A stretch of 64,000 nucleotides of DNA, taken from JAVJST01 sp040219295. Its GTDB lineage: Bacteria; Pseudomonadota; Alphaproteobacteria; Rhodospirillales; Casp-alpha2. Each line of letters opens with the position of its first letter. Position 1 is the first letter of the stretch. Where the stretch lies: positions 1,404,184 to 1,468,183 of the forward strand of contig JAVJST010000005.1 in NCBI GenBank assembly GCA_040219295.1, written 5' to 3'. The notes under the pieces were generated by a model that was not told the origin of the DNA, made no database searches, and was given only the letters and a program-made list of their open reading frames with translations. Below, piece after piece: positions 29,478-38,979 of the stretch. Made by a program: the position numbers and the translations under genes.

Positions 29478-30662
29478 TCAACTCGCCTTCGAGGCGGATG
29501 TGCCCTGCACCGCGGCGACGGCGCGTTCGGCGGCCTCCGCCAGCGTTCTCGCCGGTTGAATCGGCAGGCCGCTGTCGGCAAGGATGCGGTTGCCTTCCTC
29601 GACGTTGGTGCCCGACAGGCGGACGATCACCGGGATCTTCGGTTTCAGGTTGTTGAAAGCCTGGATGACGCCTTCGGCGACCCAGTCGCAGCGGTTGATA
29701 CCGGCGAAGATGTTGATCAGGATCGCCTCGACGTTGTCATCGGACAGCACCAGGTTGAAGGCTTTCTCGACCCGTTCCGGCGTCGCGCCGCCTCCGATGT
29801 CAAGGAAGTTGGCGGGTTCGCCGCCTGCGTGCTTGATCATGTCCATGGTCGCCATGGCGAGCCCGGCGCCGTTGATCATGCAGCCGATGTTGCCGTCGAG
29901 GCCGACGTAGCTGAGGCCCCGGTCGGCGGCGCGGGTTTCGCGGGGGTCTTCCTGGCTCTTGTCGCGGAGTTCGGAAACCTGCGGACGGCGGAACAACGCG
30001 TTGTCGTCGAACGACATCTTGGCGTCTAGGGCGACCAGGTGGTTGTCTTCGGTCACGACCAGCGGGTTGATTTCCACCATCGTCGCATCGAGATCGCGGA
30101 ACGCCCGATAGCACCCCAGTATCAGATGCGATGCCTGGCTGATCAGGGCCGGATCGAGTTTCAGCGCGAAGGCGATCTCTCGGGCTTGGAACGGCTGCAT
30201 GCCGACGGCCGGTTCGACGCTGACGCGGATGACCGAGTCGGGCTTCTGGCTGGAGATCTCCTCAATCTCCATGCCGCCGGCGGCGGAAGCCACGACCATG
30301 ACGCGCTCCGACTTCCGGTCGAGCACGAAGCCAAGATAGATCTCCTGCTTGAACGCCGTCGCTTCCTCGACGTAGAGCCTGTGGATCAGCTTGCCCTTCG
30401 GGCCTGTCTGGTTGGTCACCAGGCGCTTACCGAGTAAGTCGGCGGCGGCGTCCTGAACATCGTGCGCGCTGTCGCAGAGCTTGATGCCGCCGGCCTTGCC
30501 GCGCGCGCCCGAATGCACCTGCGCCTTGACCGCCCATTTGCGGCCGCCGATCTCGGTTGCGCGGTAGGCGGCCTGTTCCGGGCTGTAGGCGACACCGCCC
30601 CTCGGCACCCGAACGCCGAAACCCGCAAGGATTTCCTTCGCCTGATATTCGTGAATGTCCAT
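29478..30662 (-). CDS. mtkA: Malate-CoA ligase (malate thiokinase) beta subunit
   Basis: 394 residues from an ATG at 30662. An ATP-grasp N-terminal domain (DIHEYQAKEIL, QVHSGARGKAGGIKL) and a CoA-ligase C-terminal domain (GGGATPERVEKAF, NIFAGINRCDWVAEGV) define a SucC-type protein. FRAFRD, EINPLVVTEDN and ALFRR are in the expected places. Several segments (RVPRGGVAYSPEQAAYRATE, NRCDWVAEGV) read like MtkA of methylotrophs, where SucC differs. The gene overlaps no neighbour: it is 10 bases before mtkB and 25 bases after sgaA. Confidence 0.8.
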   Translation of the reverse strand: MDIHEYQAKEILAGFGVRVPRGGVAYSPEQAAYRATEIGGRKWAVKAQVHSGARGKAGGIKLCDSAHDVQDAAADLLGKRLVTNQTGPKGKLIHRLYVEEATAFKQEIYLGFVLDRKSERVMVVASAAGGMEIEEISSQKPDSVIRVSVEPAVGMQPFQAREIAFALKLDPALISQASHLILGCYRAFRDLDATMVEINPLVVTEDNHLVALDAKMSFDDNALFRRPQVSELRDKSQEDPRETRAADRGLSYVGLDGNIGCMINGAGLAMATMDMIKHAGGEPANFLDIGGGATPERVEKAFNLVLSDDNVEAILINIFAGINRCDWVAEGVIQAFNNLKPKIPVIVRLSGTNVEEGNRILADSGLPIQPARTLAEAAERAVAAVQGTSASKAS

Positions 30663-30687
30663 TTCAGCTCCCCAAGGAAAGCGGCGC

Positions 30688-31890
30688 CTAACGCGACGCC
30701 GCTTCAGCAACGGCGACCGGGGCCGCCGTCTGACGATAGTATTCGCTGGCTGCGGCGACGCCGCTGCCGGGTTCGATATCAATGCCAATGTCGCGCATCG
30801 CCATCTCCGCGCCGGCGAGTCCGGACAGCAGCTGCAACTCGCTGATCAGGCCGAGATGACCGATGCGGAACACCTTGCCGGCAAGCCGCGCCAGACCGGT
30901 GCCGTACGATACCTGGTAGCGGTCGTAGGCGATCCGAATCATCTGGGCGGCATCGAAACCCTTCGGCACGCGGATCGCGGTCACCGTGTCGGAGTACCAT
31001 TCGGGCGACGCAGCGCAGACGTCGAGGTTCCAGCCCTCGGTGATGCCGCGCCGGACACCTTCTGCCATGCGGTGATGGCGGGCCCACACGGCCTCGAGAC
31101 CTTCCTCAAGCAGCATGTCGCAGGCCTCGCTTAGGCCGTGCAACAACTGTACGTTGGGCGTGTAGGGAAAATAGCCGTCCTTGTTGGTCCGAAGCATGGC
31201 GTCGAAATGGAAATACGAGCGCGTCAGCCCGGCCGACTTCGACGCGTCGATGGCCTTCTGGCTGACGCCGACGATGGCCAGACCGGTGGGCATCATGAAG
31301 CCCTTCTGCGAACCGCTGACCGCGAGATCGACGCCCCAGTCCTCCATGTGGAACTCAAGGCTGCCGACGGAACTGACGCCGTCGACGAAGAGCAGGGCAG
31401 GATGGCCGACCTCGTCGAGAACCTTGCGCACGCCGGCAATGTCACTGGTCACACCGGTCGCGGTCTCGTTGTGGCAGGCGAACACCGCCTTGATCTCGTG
31501 CGTGGTGTCATCCGCGAGAATGCGGCGATAGTCGTCGAGCGGCACGCCCTTGCCCCACTCGACATCGAGCGCGGTGACGTCGAGGCCGAAGCGTCCGCAC
31601 ATTTCCGACCAAAGCTGCGAGAACTGGCCGAAACGGGCGGTCAGAACCTTGTCGCCCGGCGACAGCGTGTTGGTGATCGCCGATTCCCAGCCGCCGGTGC
31701 CGGAACCCGGGAACACAAGAACGTGCCCGGTCTCGGTCCGGAATACCTTTTTCAGCTTGTCGAACAACGGCAGCGTCAGTTCCGGGAAGCGCGGCGAACG
31801 CTGATCCTCAGTGACGGTCTGAATGGCGCGTCGGATGCGCTCCGGCAGGTTGGTCGGGCCAGGAATGAAGACGGGATTGCTATATTGCAT
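30688..31890 (-). CDS. sgaA: Serine-glyoxylate aminotransferase
   Basis: 400 residues, class V PLP aminotransferase, from an ATG at 31890. FIPGPTNLPERIRRA starts the fold. The PLP-lysine region is SGSQKGFMMPTG near residue 200, and the aspartate that contacts the pyridine is in FVDGVSSVG. The enzyme converts serine and glyoxylate to hydroxypyruvate and glycine in the serine cycle and in photorespiration-like pathways. The call rests on resemblance to SgaA and on the mtkAB genes behind it; alanine-glyoxylate aminotransferase or soluble hydrogenase small-subunit labels are alternatives for the same family. Confidence 0.85.
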   Translation of the reverse strand: MQYSNPVFIPGPTNLPERIRRAIQTVTEDQRSPRFPELTLPLFDKLKKVFRTETGHVLVFPGSGTGGWESAITNTLSPGDKVLTARFGQFSQLWSEMCGRFGLDVTALDVEWGKGVPLDDYRRILADDTTHEIKAVFACHNETATGVTSDIAGVRKVLDEVGHPALLFVDGVSSVGSLEFHMEDWGVDLAVSGSQKGFMMPTGLAIVGVSQKAIDASKSAGLTRSYFHFDAMLRTNKDGYFPYTPNVQLLHGLSEACDMLLEEGLEAVWARHHRMAEGVRRGITEGWNLDVCAASPEWYSDTVTAIRVPKGFDAAQMIRIAYDRYQVSYGTGLARLAGKVFRIGHLGLISELQLLSGLAGAEMAMRDIGIDIEPGSGVAAASEYYRQTAAPVAVAEAASR

Positions 31891-32162
31891 GGTCGTCGGT
31901 CCTCGGGCGTAAAGTGGGAAGCGGGCGTGGCGATCAGTCGATGAACGGCCGGCCAATTGGTCGGCTCCCACCCCGGCAATCTCCTTCTCCTAAAACCGAC
32001 GGGATGTGGCCGTGTACGGCAGTATACCAATTACAACAACACCTTGCAGGGCGGGCGTTGGAACTCTTTGGTGTTGGGTTTCTTACCCGAACGGGTAGGC
32101 GGCCGGTTGCCGGCAACCCCGGCGTTGACATCCGGGGCGCGGTCCATCACCTAAGCGCAGTG
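31891..32162. other. Divergent sgaA/ctaA intergenic region with two perfect palindromes
   Basis: This 272-base gap carries TACCCGAACGGGTA (32084-32097) and GGTTGCCGGCAACC (32105-32118), both perfect 14-base palindromes close to the ctaA start. On the minus strand, TATACT around 32020-32025 could be a -10 for sgaA; no clear -35 is seen. No gene or riboswitch is recognised. Confidence 0.5.
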
Positions 32163-33239
32163 ATGAGCGAGGCCACCCTGAGAACTGAGACGTTACGCGG
32201 CACCACGAACGCCGACCATCTGGTCGCCCGCTGGCTGTTTGCGGTCGCCGCCATGGTGTTCGGCGCGGTGGTGATCGGCGGGTTGACGCGGCTCACCGAA
32301 TCCGGGTTGTCGATTACCGACTGGCGGCCACTAACGGGCTGGTTGCCGCCAATGAGCGACGAAGCCTGGCAGGCGACGTTCGACGGCTACAAGCGGATTC
32401 CCGAGTACCATGCCTTTAATGCCGGCATGACGCTCGACGAGTTCAAGGGCATCTTTTGGCTCGAGTACATCCATCGGCTCTGGGGCCGGCTGATCGGTCT
32501 CGTGTTCGCGGTGCCGTTCGTCTGGTTCGCCGTGACCCGTCGGCTCGACCGCCGGTTGGCGTGGATCCTCGCCGGGCTGTTCCTGCTCGGCGGTGTGCAG
32601 GGCGGGATCGGCTGGTACATGGTATCGAGCGGCCTGACGGACCGGACTGACGTATCGCAGTACCGCCTGGCGTTACACCTCGGCGTCGCGCTCGTCATAT
32701 ACGTCTGTCTGCTGTTGACTGCGTTGTGGTTGCGCCGGAGCCGGGCACCGTGGACTGCCGCGACGGCCGGCTGGCGCAGCGGGTTGTGGGTTCTTCTCGC
32801 GCTCGTCGGCGTAACGGTCCTGTCCGGCGCGTTTGTCGCCGGGCTCAATGCCGGCATGACCTACAACACTTTCCCGCTGATGGATGGCGTACTCGTGCCG
32901 TCCTACCTGTACGAAGGTTCGCCCATCTGGCGTGCCGCGTTCGAGGACATCGCCACCGTTCAGTTCAATCACCGTGTTCTTGCGGTTATCACGTTCGCCG
33001 CCATCGTGGTCGCGTGGCTGGTCAGCCGGCGTCCCGCGGAGACCCCGGCCGTCAGTCGTTCACTGAGCGTGATCCTGGCGGCGGCGGTGTTGCAGGTGAC
33101 CCTCGGGATCGCCACGCTGCTATCGGTCGTCGCCATGGAACTGGCCGTCCTGCACCAAGCGGGCGCGGTTGTCCTGATTACCGCCGTCGTCTGGGCGGTC
33201 GACCATATCGGACGCGGCGACACGCGCCCGGATCGATGA
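32163..33239 (+). CDS. ctaA: Heme A synthase (COX15/CtaA)
   Basis: 358 residues from an ATG at 32163. CtaA oxidises the C8 methyl of heme O to make heme A for cytochrome c oxidase, in the inner membrane. About eight hydrophobic helices are visible. Family signatures are GGLTRLTESGLSITDWRPLTG at the first helix, EYIHRLWGR, and histidines in FNHRVLA and LHQAGA that would bind heme. This is the long alphaproteobacterial type. An in-frame start at 31914 would precede the palindromic region and is not favoured. Confidence 0.92.
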   Translation: MSEATLRTETLRGTTNADHLVARWLFAVAAMVFGAVVIGGLTRLTESGLSITDWRPLTGWLPPMSDEAWQATFDGYKRIPEYHAFNAGMTLDEFKGIFWLEYIHRLWGRLIGLVFAVPFVWFAVTRRLDRRLAWILAGLFLLGGVQGGIGWYMVSSGLTDRTDVSQYRLALHLGVALVIYVCLLLTALWLRRSRAPWTAATAGWRSGLWVLLALVGVTVLSGAFVAGLNAGMTYNTFPLMDGVLVPSYLYEGSPIWRAAFEDIATVQFNHRVLAVITFAAIVVAWLVSRRPAETPAVSRSLSVILAAAVLQVTLGIATLLSVVAMELAVLHQAGAVVLITAVVWAVDHIGRGDTRPDR

Positions 33240-33275
33240 TGTCGGTACGGGCCTGCTCAGGGCTCCTCCGGTTGT

Positions 33276-33305
33276 TTTACAGGTTCGAAAAATCCGGCAT
33301 ATAAT
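33276..33305 (+). promoter_or_regulatory. Strong candidate sigma-70 promoter for the DHH gene
   Basis: TTTACA (33276-33281) and a perfect TATAAT (33300-33305) are 18 bases apart. The start would be near 33312, about 84 bases before the ATG at 33396, which has an AGAGAGGA ribosome site. Confidence 0.65.
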
Positions 33306-33395
33306 CCCGTCCAACAACGAGCACGGTTCGCCGGCGACCGGGAACCGCAACGAAAACGCCCTTGAGAGCGACGGCAGTAGAGAGGATACACGATC

Positions 33396-34325
33396 ATGAG
33401 TGACGACAAGTTCCGCCTGGTCACCCGCAGCGATTTCGATGGACTGGCGTGTGCGGTCCTTCTCAAAGAGCTTGATATGATTGACGATATCAAGTTCGTG
33501 CACCCGAAGGACATGCAGGACGGCACGATCCTGATCTCAGATCGTGACATCACCACCAACCTGCCGTATGTGCCGGGATGTCATCTCGCGTTCGATCACC
33601 ATCTCAGCGAGACGATCCGCGTCGAGGACAAGCCGGACAACCATATCATCGATCCGGATGCGCCATCGGCGGCCCGTGTCGTTTACGATCACTATGGCGG
33701 CGCGAGTGCGTTCCCGCGGGTGTCGGCCGAGATGATGGAAGCCGTCGATAAGAGCGACTCGGCGCAGTTCAGCAAGGACGAGATCCTCAACCCGACCGGC
33801 TGGGTCCTGCTCAACTACCTGATGGATTCGCGGACCGGTCTTGGCCGTTTTCGTGAATTCCGGGTCTCCAACTATCAGTTGATGATGCAACTTATCGACT
33901 ACTGCCGCGACCATTCGATCGAAGAAATCCTGGCGCTGCCGGACGTCAAGGAACGGGTCGACCTCTACAACGAGCATCACGACCAACACGTCGACCAGAT
34001 CAAGCGATGCGCCACGGTGCACGGACCGCTCGTCGTTCTTGACCTGCGCGACGAGGAAACCATCTTCGCCGGGAACCGTTTCATGGTCTATGCCATGTTC
34101 CCGGACGCCAACATTTCGATCCACGTGCTGTGGGGGCTGAACAAACTCAACACCGTGTTCGCCACCGGCAAATCGATCATCGATCGCTCGTCCCCCGTGA
34201 ACGTCGGCGAACTGATGCTTAAATACGGCGGCGGCGGCCACGAGGCCGCCGGAACCTGCCAGGTGGAAAACGAGGATGCCGAACGGGTGCTCGGCGAACT
34301 GATCGAGGCGATCACGTCGGCCTGA
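33396..34325 (+). CDS. DHH/DHHA1 family phosphoesterase
   Basis: 309 residues. D13 and D15 lie in TRSDFDGLA, D67-H68-H69 in FDHHLSE and the DHHA1 signature GGGGHEAAGT near residue 280. These are the metal- and substrate-binding motifs of the DHH superfamily, which includes RecJ, inorganic pyrophosphatases, nanoRNases and cyclic-di-AMP phosphodiesterases. No extra domain marks one activity. It is a cytoplasmic protein with its own promoter, upstream of a separate protease gene. Assigning NrnA or exopolyphosphatase would be guessing. Confidence 0.8.
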   Translation: MSDDKFRLVTRSDFDGLACAVLLKELDMIDDIKFVHPKDMQDGTILISDRDITTNLPYVPGCHLAFDHHLSETIRVEDKPDNHIIDPDAPSAARVVYDHYGGASAFPRVSAEMMEAVDKSDSAQFSKDEILNPTGWVLLNYLMDSRTGLGRFREFRVSNYQLMMQLIDYCRDHSIEEILALPDVKERVDLYNEHHDQHVDQIKRCATVHGPLVVLDLRDEETIFAGNRFMVYAMFPDANISIHVLWGLNKLNTVFATGKSIIDRSSPVNVGELMLKYGGGGHEAAGTCQVENEDAERVLGELIEAITSA

Positions 34326-34380
34326 GGCCGGCCCGTCGCCCCCGGTGCGTTGCAAGCCCCAACGGCATGAACGGTGAGCC

Positions 34381-35952
34381 GTGATCGACCGACATGAAAC
34401 GGGCACTATCTCGAGGCGCCGGACGGGCTTGAGCAGCCGTCCGGGCCGCGGGCGCGGCTTGTGGCCGTCAGTTCGCGGATGGCTGCTGACGGCGCTGATC
34501 GTTGTACCGGGTATCGTCGCCTGTGCGGCTGATCAGGGCTTGCAGTCGCTCAGTTCCGTGGTCAGCGGCGGCGCTTTTCCGATCCCGCCATCGGCTCAGA
34601 GAGAGGTTACCCGTTTCGAGGAAGTGTACCGGACGTACTCGACGAATCCGGCGGCACAGCCATTCGAGCATTTCAACGACGCGTTCCGCCGCGTGCGCGT
34701 AACATACGTCGAGCCGATAGACGACGCGGTTCTCATCGATGCGGCGATCGCCGGCGTCGAGGAACTTGAAGGCGAGATCGGATCGTTCGATCCAAGTCTC
34801 GTCGTCGAAGCCGGACTCAGCAACATGCTGGCGTCGCTCGACCCGCACTCCAGCTATCTCAATGCTGAAGAGTTCCGCGAGAGCCGGGTGTCGACCAGCG
34901 GCCAGTTCGGCGGTCTCGGCATCGAGATCACGCTGGAGAACGATCTGGTCAAGGTGGTCGCCCCTATCGAGGGAACGCCGGCGGAGGCCGCGGGGCTGGC
35001 CCCGGGCGACACCATCACGCACGTCGACGGCGCGGACATTCGTGGCAAGGGTCTGATCAACGCGGTCAATCGAATGCGCGGCGAACCGGGAAGCCTCGTC
35101 GTGATTACGGTCGTGCGGGGCAGCAGTGACGCGTTCGACGTCAAGATCATCCGCGATACCATCCGTGTCCGCTCGGTACGCTGGCGCACGGAGGGCAATG
35201 TCGGTTACATCCGCGTTACGCGGTTCACAGAACGCGTCGAGCCAGGGATCGTGCGCGCCATGAATGAATTGCGCGCCGAACTTGGCAATGACCTATCCGG
35301 TATCGTTCTCGATCTTCGCAACAATCCGGGCGGGCTTCTGGATCAGTCTCTCATCCTTGCCGATTCGTTTCTCGAGGAGGGCCGAATCGTCTCTATCAAG
35401 GGGCGCGGCGGCATAGGCGACCGGGTACATTCCGCGTCGCCCGGCGACATGGCGTCGGGACTGCCCCTCGTCGTGCTGATCAACGGCGGAGCCGCCTCGG
35501 CGTCTGAAATCGTCGCGGGTGCGCTGCAGGAGAATCACAGGGCCACGGTCATGGGCCGCCGATCGTTCGGCAAAGGATCGGTGCAGACCATTACGCCGTT
35601 GCCAATCGAGGGCGCCTTGCGGCTGACCACTGCGCGCTACTACTCGCCGGACGGTCACTCCATTCAGGGCAACGGCGTTTACCCCGATGTAATCCTGGCG
35701 CTTCCGACCGATGCGGAGGCTCAGCCTTCGACGCGTGAGGCGGACCTGCCCAATGCCCTGGCGACGACCGAGGCCGCATGGCGTCAGAACGTGCCGGTTG
35801 TTGATGCCAACCGGTGCCGGCAGGCGGGAACCGACGCCATTCTGACGACATCCGGCGAGCCCGATCTCGAGCTCACTTGCGCCGTGCGATTCCTCGAGAG
35901 CAAGTCGGTTCCGGCGTTCGTCGCGGCGGTCGGCGAATTGCCGCAGTCCTAG
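34381..35952 (+). CDS. S41 family C-terminal processing peptidase, putative lipoprotein
   Basis: 523 residues from a GTG. A charged N-terminus is followed by a hydrophobic segment (WLLTALIVVPGIVAC) that ends in a lipobox-like IVAC, so the protein may be anchored by Cys48. A PDZ domain occupies about residues 180-265 (GLGIEITLEND, GDTITHVDG). The S41 peptidase domain carries the active serine in ASASE (about 373-375) and the lysine in FGKGS, K398. CtpA-type proteases trim envelope proteins. The C-terminal tail of about 80 residues is unmatched. It is not in an obvious operon with the DHH gene, which ends 55 bases upstream. Confidence 0.85.
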   Translation: MIDRHETGTISRRRTGLSSRPGRGRGLWPSVRGWLLTALIVVPGIVACAADQGLQSLSSVVSGGAFPIPPSAQREVTRFEEVYRTYSTNPAAQPFEHFNDAFRRVRVTYVEPIDDAVLIDAAIAGVEELEGEIGSFDPSLVVEAGLSNMLASLDPHSSYLNAEEFRESRVSTSGQFGGLGIEITLENDLVKVVAPIEGTPAEAAGLAPGDTITHVDGADIRGKGLINAVNRMRGEPGSLVVITVVRGSSDAFDVKIIRDTIRVRSVRWRTEGNVGYIRVTRFTERVEPGIVRAMNELRAELGNDLSGIVLDLRNNPGGLLDQSLILADSFLEEGRIVSIKGRGGIGDRVHSASPGDMASGLPLVVLINGGAASASEIVAGALQENHRATVMGRRSFGKGSVQTITPLPIEGALRLTTARYYSPDGHSIQGNGVYPDVILALPTDAEAQPSTREADLPNALATTEAAWRQNVPVVDANRCRQAGTDAILTTSGEPDLELTCAVRFLESKSVPAFVAAVGELPQS

Positions 35953-35987
35953 ATTTTCCTAGCGGCTGGACATTACTTCCCGCCGAT

Positions 35988-36016
35988 CTGGCATGACTCC
36001 GATTAAGCCGTAGAAT
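35988..36016 (+). promoter_or_regulatory. soeA: Candidate sigma-70 promoter for soeABC
   Basis: CTGGCA (35988-35993) and TAGAAT (36011-36016) are 17 bases apart, about 70 bases before the soeA ATG. Confidence 0.45.
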
Positions 36017-36084
36017 GCTAGTTAGACGATGAGCGTTGAGGGCACTTTGCGGTGTCTTCGGTAACGCTTTATGGGGAGCGGGGC

Positions 36085-38979
36085 ATGGCAGACGAGAAGC
36101 GGCGTCGGTGGAAGGACGGAATCGACACCTCGCCCGAGGTCGCCGACGACGTCAAGTACACGACCTGCTACATGTGCGCCTGCCGATGCGGCATCAAGGT
36201 CCACCTCAAGGACGGCGCCGTTCGCTACATTCAGGGCAATCCGAACCATCCGGTGAACCGTGGCGTGCTCTGCGCCAAGGGCTCGGCCGGTATCATGACA
36301 CAGTATTCACCGGCTCGGCTGACCAAGCCCCTGCGCCGCGTCGGACCGCGCGGCTCGGGCGAGTTTGAGGAGATCGAATGGGCGGAGGCTCTGGAGACTG
36401 CAACCGGATGGTTGTCCGGCATTCGCGAGACCGACCCCCGCAAGCTCGCGTTCTTTACCGGCCGCGACCAGAGCCAGGCTCTGACCAGTTGGTGGGCGAC
36501 GCAGTTCGGCACGCCGAACTACGCTGCGCACGGAGGCTTCTGCTCCGTCAACATGGCCGCGGGCGGGCTCTACACCATCGGTGGCGCATTCTGGGAGTTC
36601 GGCGAGGTCGACTGGGACCGGACCGAGTATTTCATGATGTTCGGGGTCGCCGAGGATCATGATTCGAACCCGATCAAGATTGGCCTGACGAAGATCAAGA
36701 ACCGGGGCGTGAAGTTCGTCTCGGTCAATCCGGTGCGAACCGGCTATTCGGCTGTTGCCGACGAATGGGTCGGCATCCGGCCGGGCACCGACGGGCTGTT
36801 CATCATGGCCCTGATCCACGAACTGCTGCGCGCCGACAAGGTCGACGTCGACTATCTGGTGCGCTACGCCAACGCTCACTGGCTGGTGATCGATGCGCCG
36901 GGCGATGCCGACCACGGGCTGTTTGCACGCGACGCGGGCGGCAAACCGCTGTGTTGGGACAGTCGTGAAGGAAGAGCCGTTCCAGCTGACGGCACGGGGA
37001 TCAACCCGGCTATCGCCGGGAGTTATGAACTCGCAGACGGGCGCGCCGCGCATCCCGTGTTTCACCTGCTGGCCGAGCGGTATCTCTCAGAGCGGTATGC
37101 GCCGGAGGCCGTTGCCGAAGAGACCGGTGTCCCGGCGCCCACGATCCGCCGCATCGCCAAGGAGCTGGCCGAGGCCGCGTTCGAGCGCGAAATCCGGCTC
37201 GACGTCCCGTGGGTTGACGCGTGGGGACAGGAACATGACGAGATCGTCGGGCGTCCGGTGGCAATGCATGCGATGCGGGGTATTTCTGCGCATTCGAACG
37301 GTTTCCACACCTGCCGCGCGCTCCACATCCTGCAGATGATGCTGGGCTCGATCGACTGCCCGGGCGGTTTCCGCTACAAGCCGCCGTTTCCAAAGCCGGT
37401 GCCGCCGGCGATCCGGCCCGCCGGAAAACCGGGCCAGGTCGGCCCTGGCAAGCCTCTCGGCGGTCCGCCACTCGGTTTCACGACCGGCCCGGAGGATCTT
37501 CTGGTCGAGGCCGACGGCTCGCCGCGCCGTATCGACAAGGCGTATTCTTGGGAGTTCCCGGTCGCGGCGCACGGCCTGATGCATTCGGTCATTCACAACG
37601 CCTGGAAGGGCGATCCCTACAAGATCGATACCCTGATGATGTTCATGGCCAACATGAGCTGGAACTCGGCCATGAACACATCGGGCACAATCGACATGCT
37701 GACCGATACTGATCCGGATACCGGGGGGTACAAGATTCCGCGCATCATCTATTCCGACGCGTACTACTCGGAAATGGTGCCCTACGCGGACCTGATCCTG
37801 CCCGACACTACCTACCTGGAGCGCTGGGACTGCATCTCGCTTCTGGATCGGCCGATTTCGGAGGCTGATGCCGCGCAGGACGCCATTCGCCAGCCGGTGA
37901 TCCGGCCGGACCGCGACGTGCGCTCGTTCCAGACGGTGCTGCTCGATCTCGGCGCCCGCCTCGGGCTTCCGGCCATGACCAACGAAGACGGTTCGCCGAA
38001 GTATCCGGGCGGTTACTCCGATTACATCGTCAATCACGAGCGCAGCCCGGGCATCGGTCCGCTGGCAGGGTGGCGCGGCGAGGAAGGCGATAAACAACTC
38101 GCGGGTCCGCCGAACCCGAAGCAGCTCGATCGTTACATCGAGAACCAGTGTTTCTGGAGCTATCCGTTCCCGCGCGACGAGCGCTTCTACAAGATGGCCA
38201 ACAAGGGCTACCTCGAGTTCGCCGCCAAGGTCGGGTTCATCGGCAAGGCCGAACCGATCCCGCTTCAGCTGTATTCCGAGACCTTGCAACGCTTCCGGCT
38301 CGCCGCAGACGGACATGGCGACATTCAGCCGCCTGAGCAGCACCGCGAGCGAATCCGCACCTACTTCGATCCGTTGCCGATCTGGTACCGGCCGATGGAA
38401 GAGGCCATGGTCGACCGTGACGAGTACCCGTTCCATGCCGTGACCCAGCGACCGATGCACATGTACCATTCGTGGGGCACGATGAACGCCTGGCTGCGCC
38501 AGATCACCAACCGCAACAGCTTGTTCATGAGCCGCAATGCCGGCCGCAAACTGGGTCTCAAGGACGGTGACTGGGCACAGGTCACCAGCCACCACGGATC
38601 TATACGCGTTCCGGTTCAGCTGATGGACGGGGTCAACGATGACACGGTCTGGACCTGGAACGCCATCGGCAAACGCTCTGGTGCGTGGAACCTGACGCCG
38701 GGCGCGCCCGAGTCGCGGCGCGGTTTCCTGCTCAACCATCTGATCTCTGAATTGCTGCCCGAACGGGACGGCGGGTACCGTTATGCCAATGCAGATCCGG
38801 TGACGGGACAAGCCGCATGGTACGATCTGCGAGTCCGGATCGAAAAGGCCCTGGACGCCGCTGATGTCGACGACATGACCGATACGCAACCGTCCTTCGA
38901 TATGCTGCGCACGCCGTCATTGCCGGAGCGTCCGGACACGGTGCGTTACGGTGCCGCCTTCAAGAGGCGCCGGACTTGA
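36085..38979 (+). CDS. soeA: Sulfite:quinone oxidoreductase molybdopterin subunit (DMSO reductase family)
   Basis: 964 residues from an ATG at 36085 with a GGGGAG ribosome site. The N-terminal iron-sulfur motif is CYMCACRCG followed later by LCAKGS. The body has DMSO reductase family features (NPNHPVNRG, FVSVNPVRTGYSAVADEW and a C-terminal cofactor domain near MYHSWGTMN). No twin-arginine signal is present, so the catalytic subunit faces the cytoplasm. With the four-cluster ferredoxin SoeB and the membrane protein SoeC, the set matches cytoplasmic sulfite oxidation in Allochromatium and Ruegeria. A polysulfide or tetrathionate reductase is a less likely alternative, since those are exported. 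Confidence 0.85.
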   Translation: MADEKRRRWKDGIDTSPEVADDVKYTTCYMCACRCGIKVHLKDGAVRYIQGNPNHPVNRGVLCAKGSAGIMTQYSPARLTKPLRRVGPRGSGEFEEIEWAEALETATGWLSGIRETDPRKLAFFTGRDQSQALTSWWATQFGTPNYAAHGGFCSVNMAAGGLYTIGGAFWEFGEVDWDRTEYFMMFGVAEDHDSNPIKIGLTKIKNRGVKFVSVNPVRTGYSAVADEWVGIRPGTDGLFIMALIHELLRADKVDVDYLVRYANAHWLVIDAPGDADHGLFARDAGGKPLCWDSREGRAVPADGTGINPAIAGSYELADGRAAHPVFHLLAERYLSERYAPEAVAEETGVPAPTIRRIAKELAEAAFEREIRLDVPWVDAWGQEHDEIVGRPVAMHAMRGISAHSNGFHTCRALHILQMMLGSIDCPGGFRYKPPFPKPVPPAIRPAGKPGQVGPGKPLGGPPLGFTTGPEDLLVEADGSPRRIDKAYSWEFPVAAHGLMHSVIHNAWKGDPYKIDTLMMFMANMSWNSAMNTSGTIDMLTDTDPDTGGYKIPRIIYSDAYYSEMVPYADLILPDTTYLERWDCISLLDRPISEADAAQDAIRQPVIRPDRDVRSFQTVLLDLGARLGLPAMTNEDGSPKYPGGYSDYIVNHERSPGIGPLAGWRGEEGDKQLAGPPNPKQLDRYIENQCFWSYPFPRDERFYKMANKGYLEFAAKVGFIGKAEPIPLQLYSETLQRFRLAADGHGDIQPPEQHRERIRTYFDPLPIWYRPMEEAMVDRDEYPFHAVTQRPMHMYHSWGTMNAWLRQITNRNSLFMSRNAGRKLGLKDGDWAQVTSHHGSIRVPVQLMDGVNDDTVWTWNAIGKRSGAWNLTPGAPESRRGFLLNHLISELLPERDGGYRYANADPVTGQAAWYDLRVRIEKALDAADVDDMTDTQPSFDMLRTPSLPERPDTVRYGAAFKRRRT

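Noticed and set aside
28589..30662. Succinyl-CoA synthetase (sucCD) as the identity of the ligase pair
   Set aside because: Sequence wording, the neighbouring serine-glyoxylate aminotransferase and operon shape fit malate-CoA ligase better; kept only as an alternative.
36085..38979. DMSO, tetrathionate or polysulfide reductase
   Set aside because: The absence of a Tat signal and the SoeB/SoeC partners fit cytoplasmic sulfite oxidation better. A tree would settle it.
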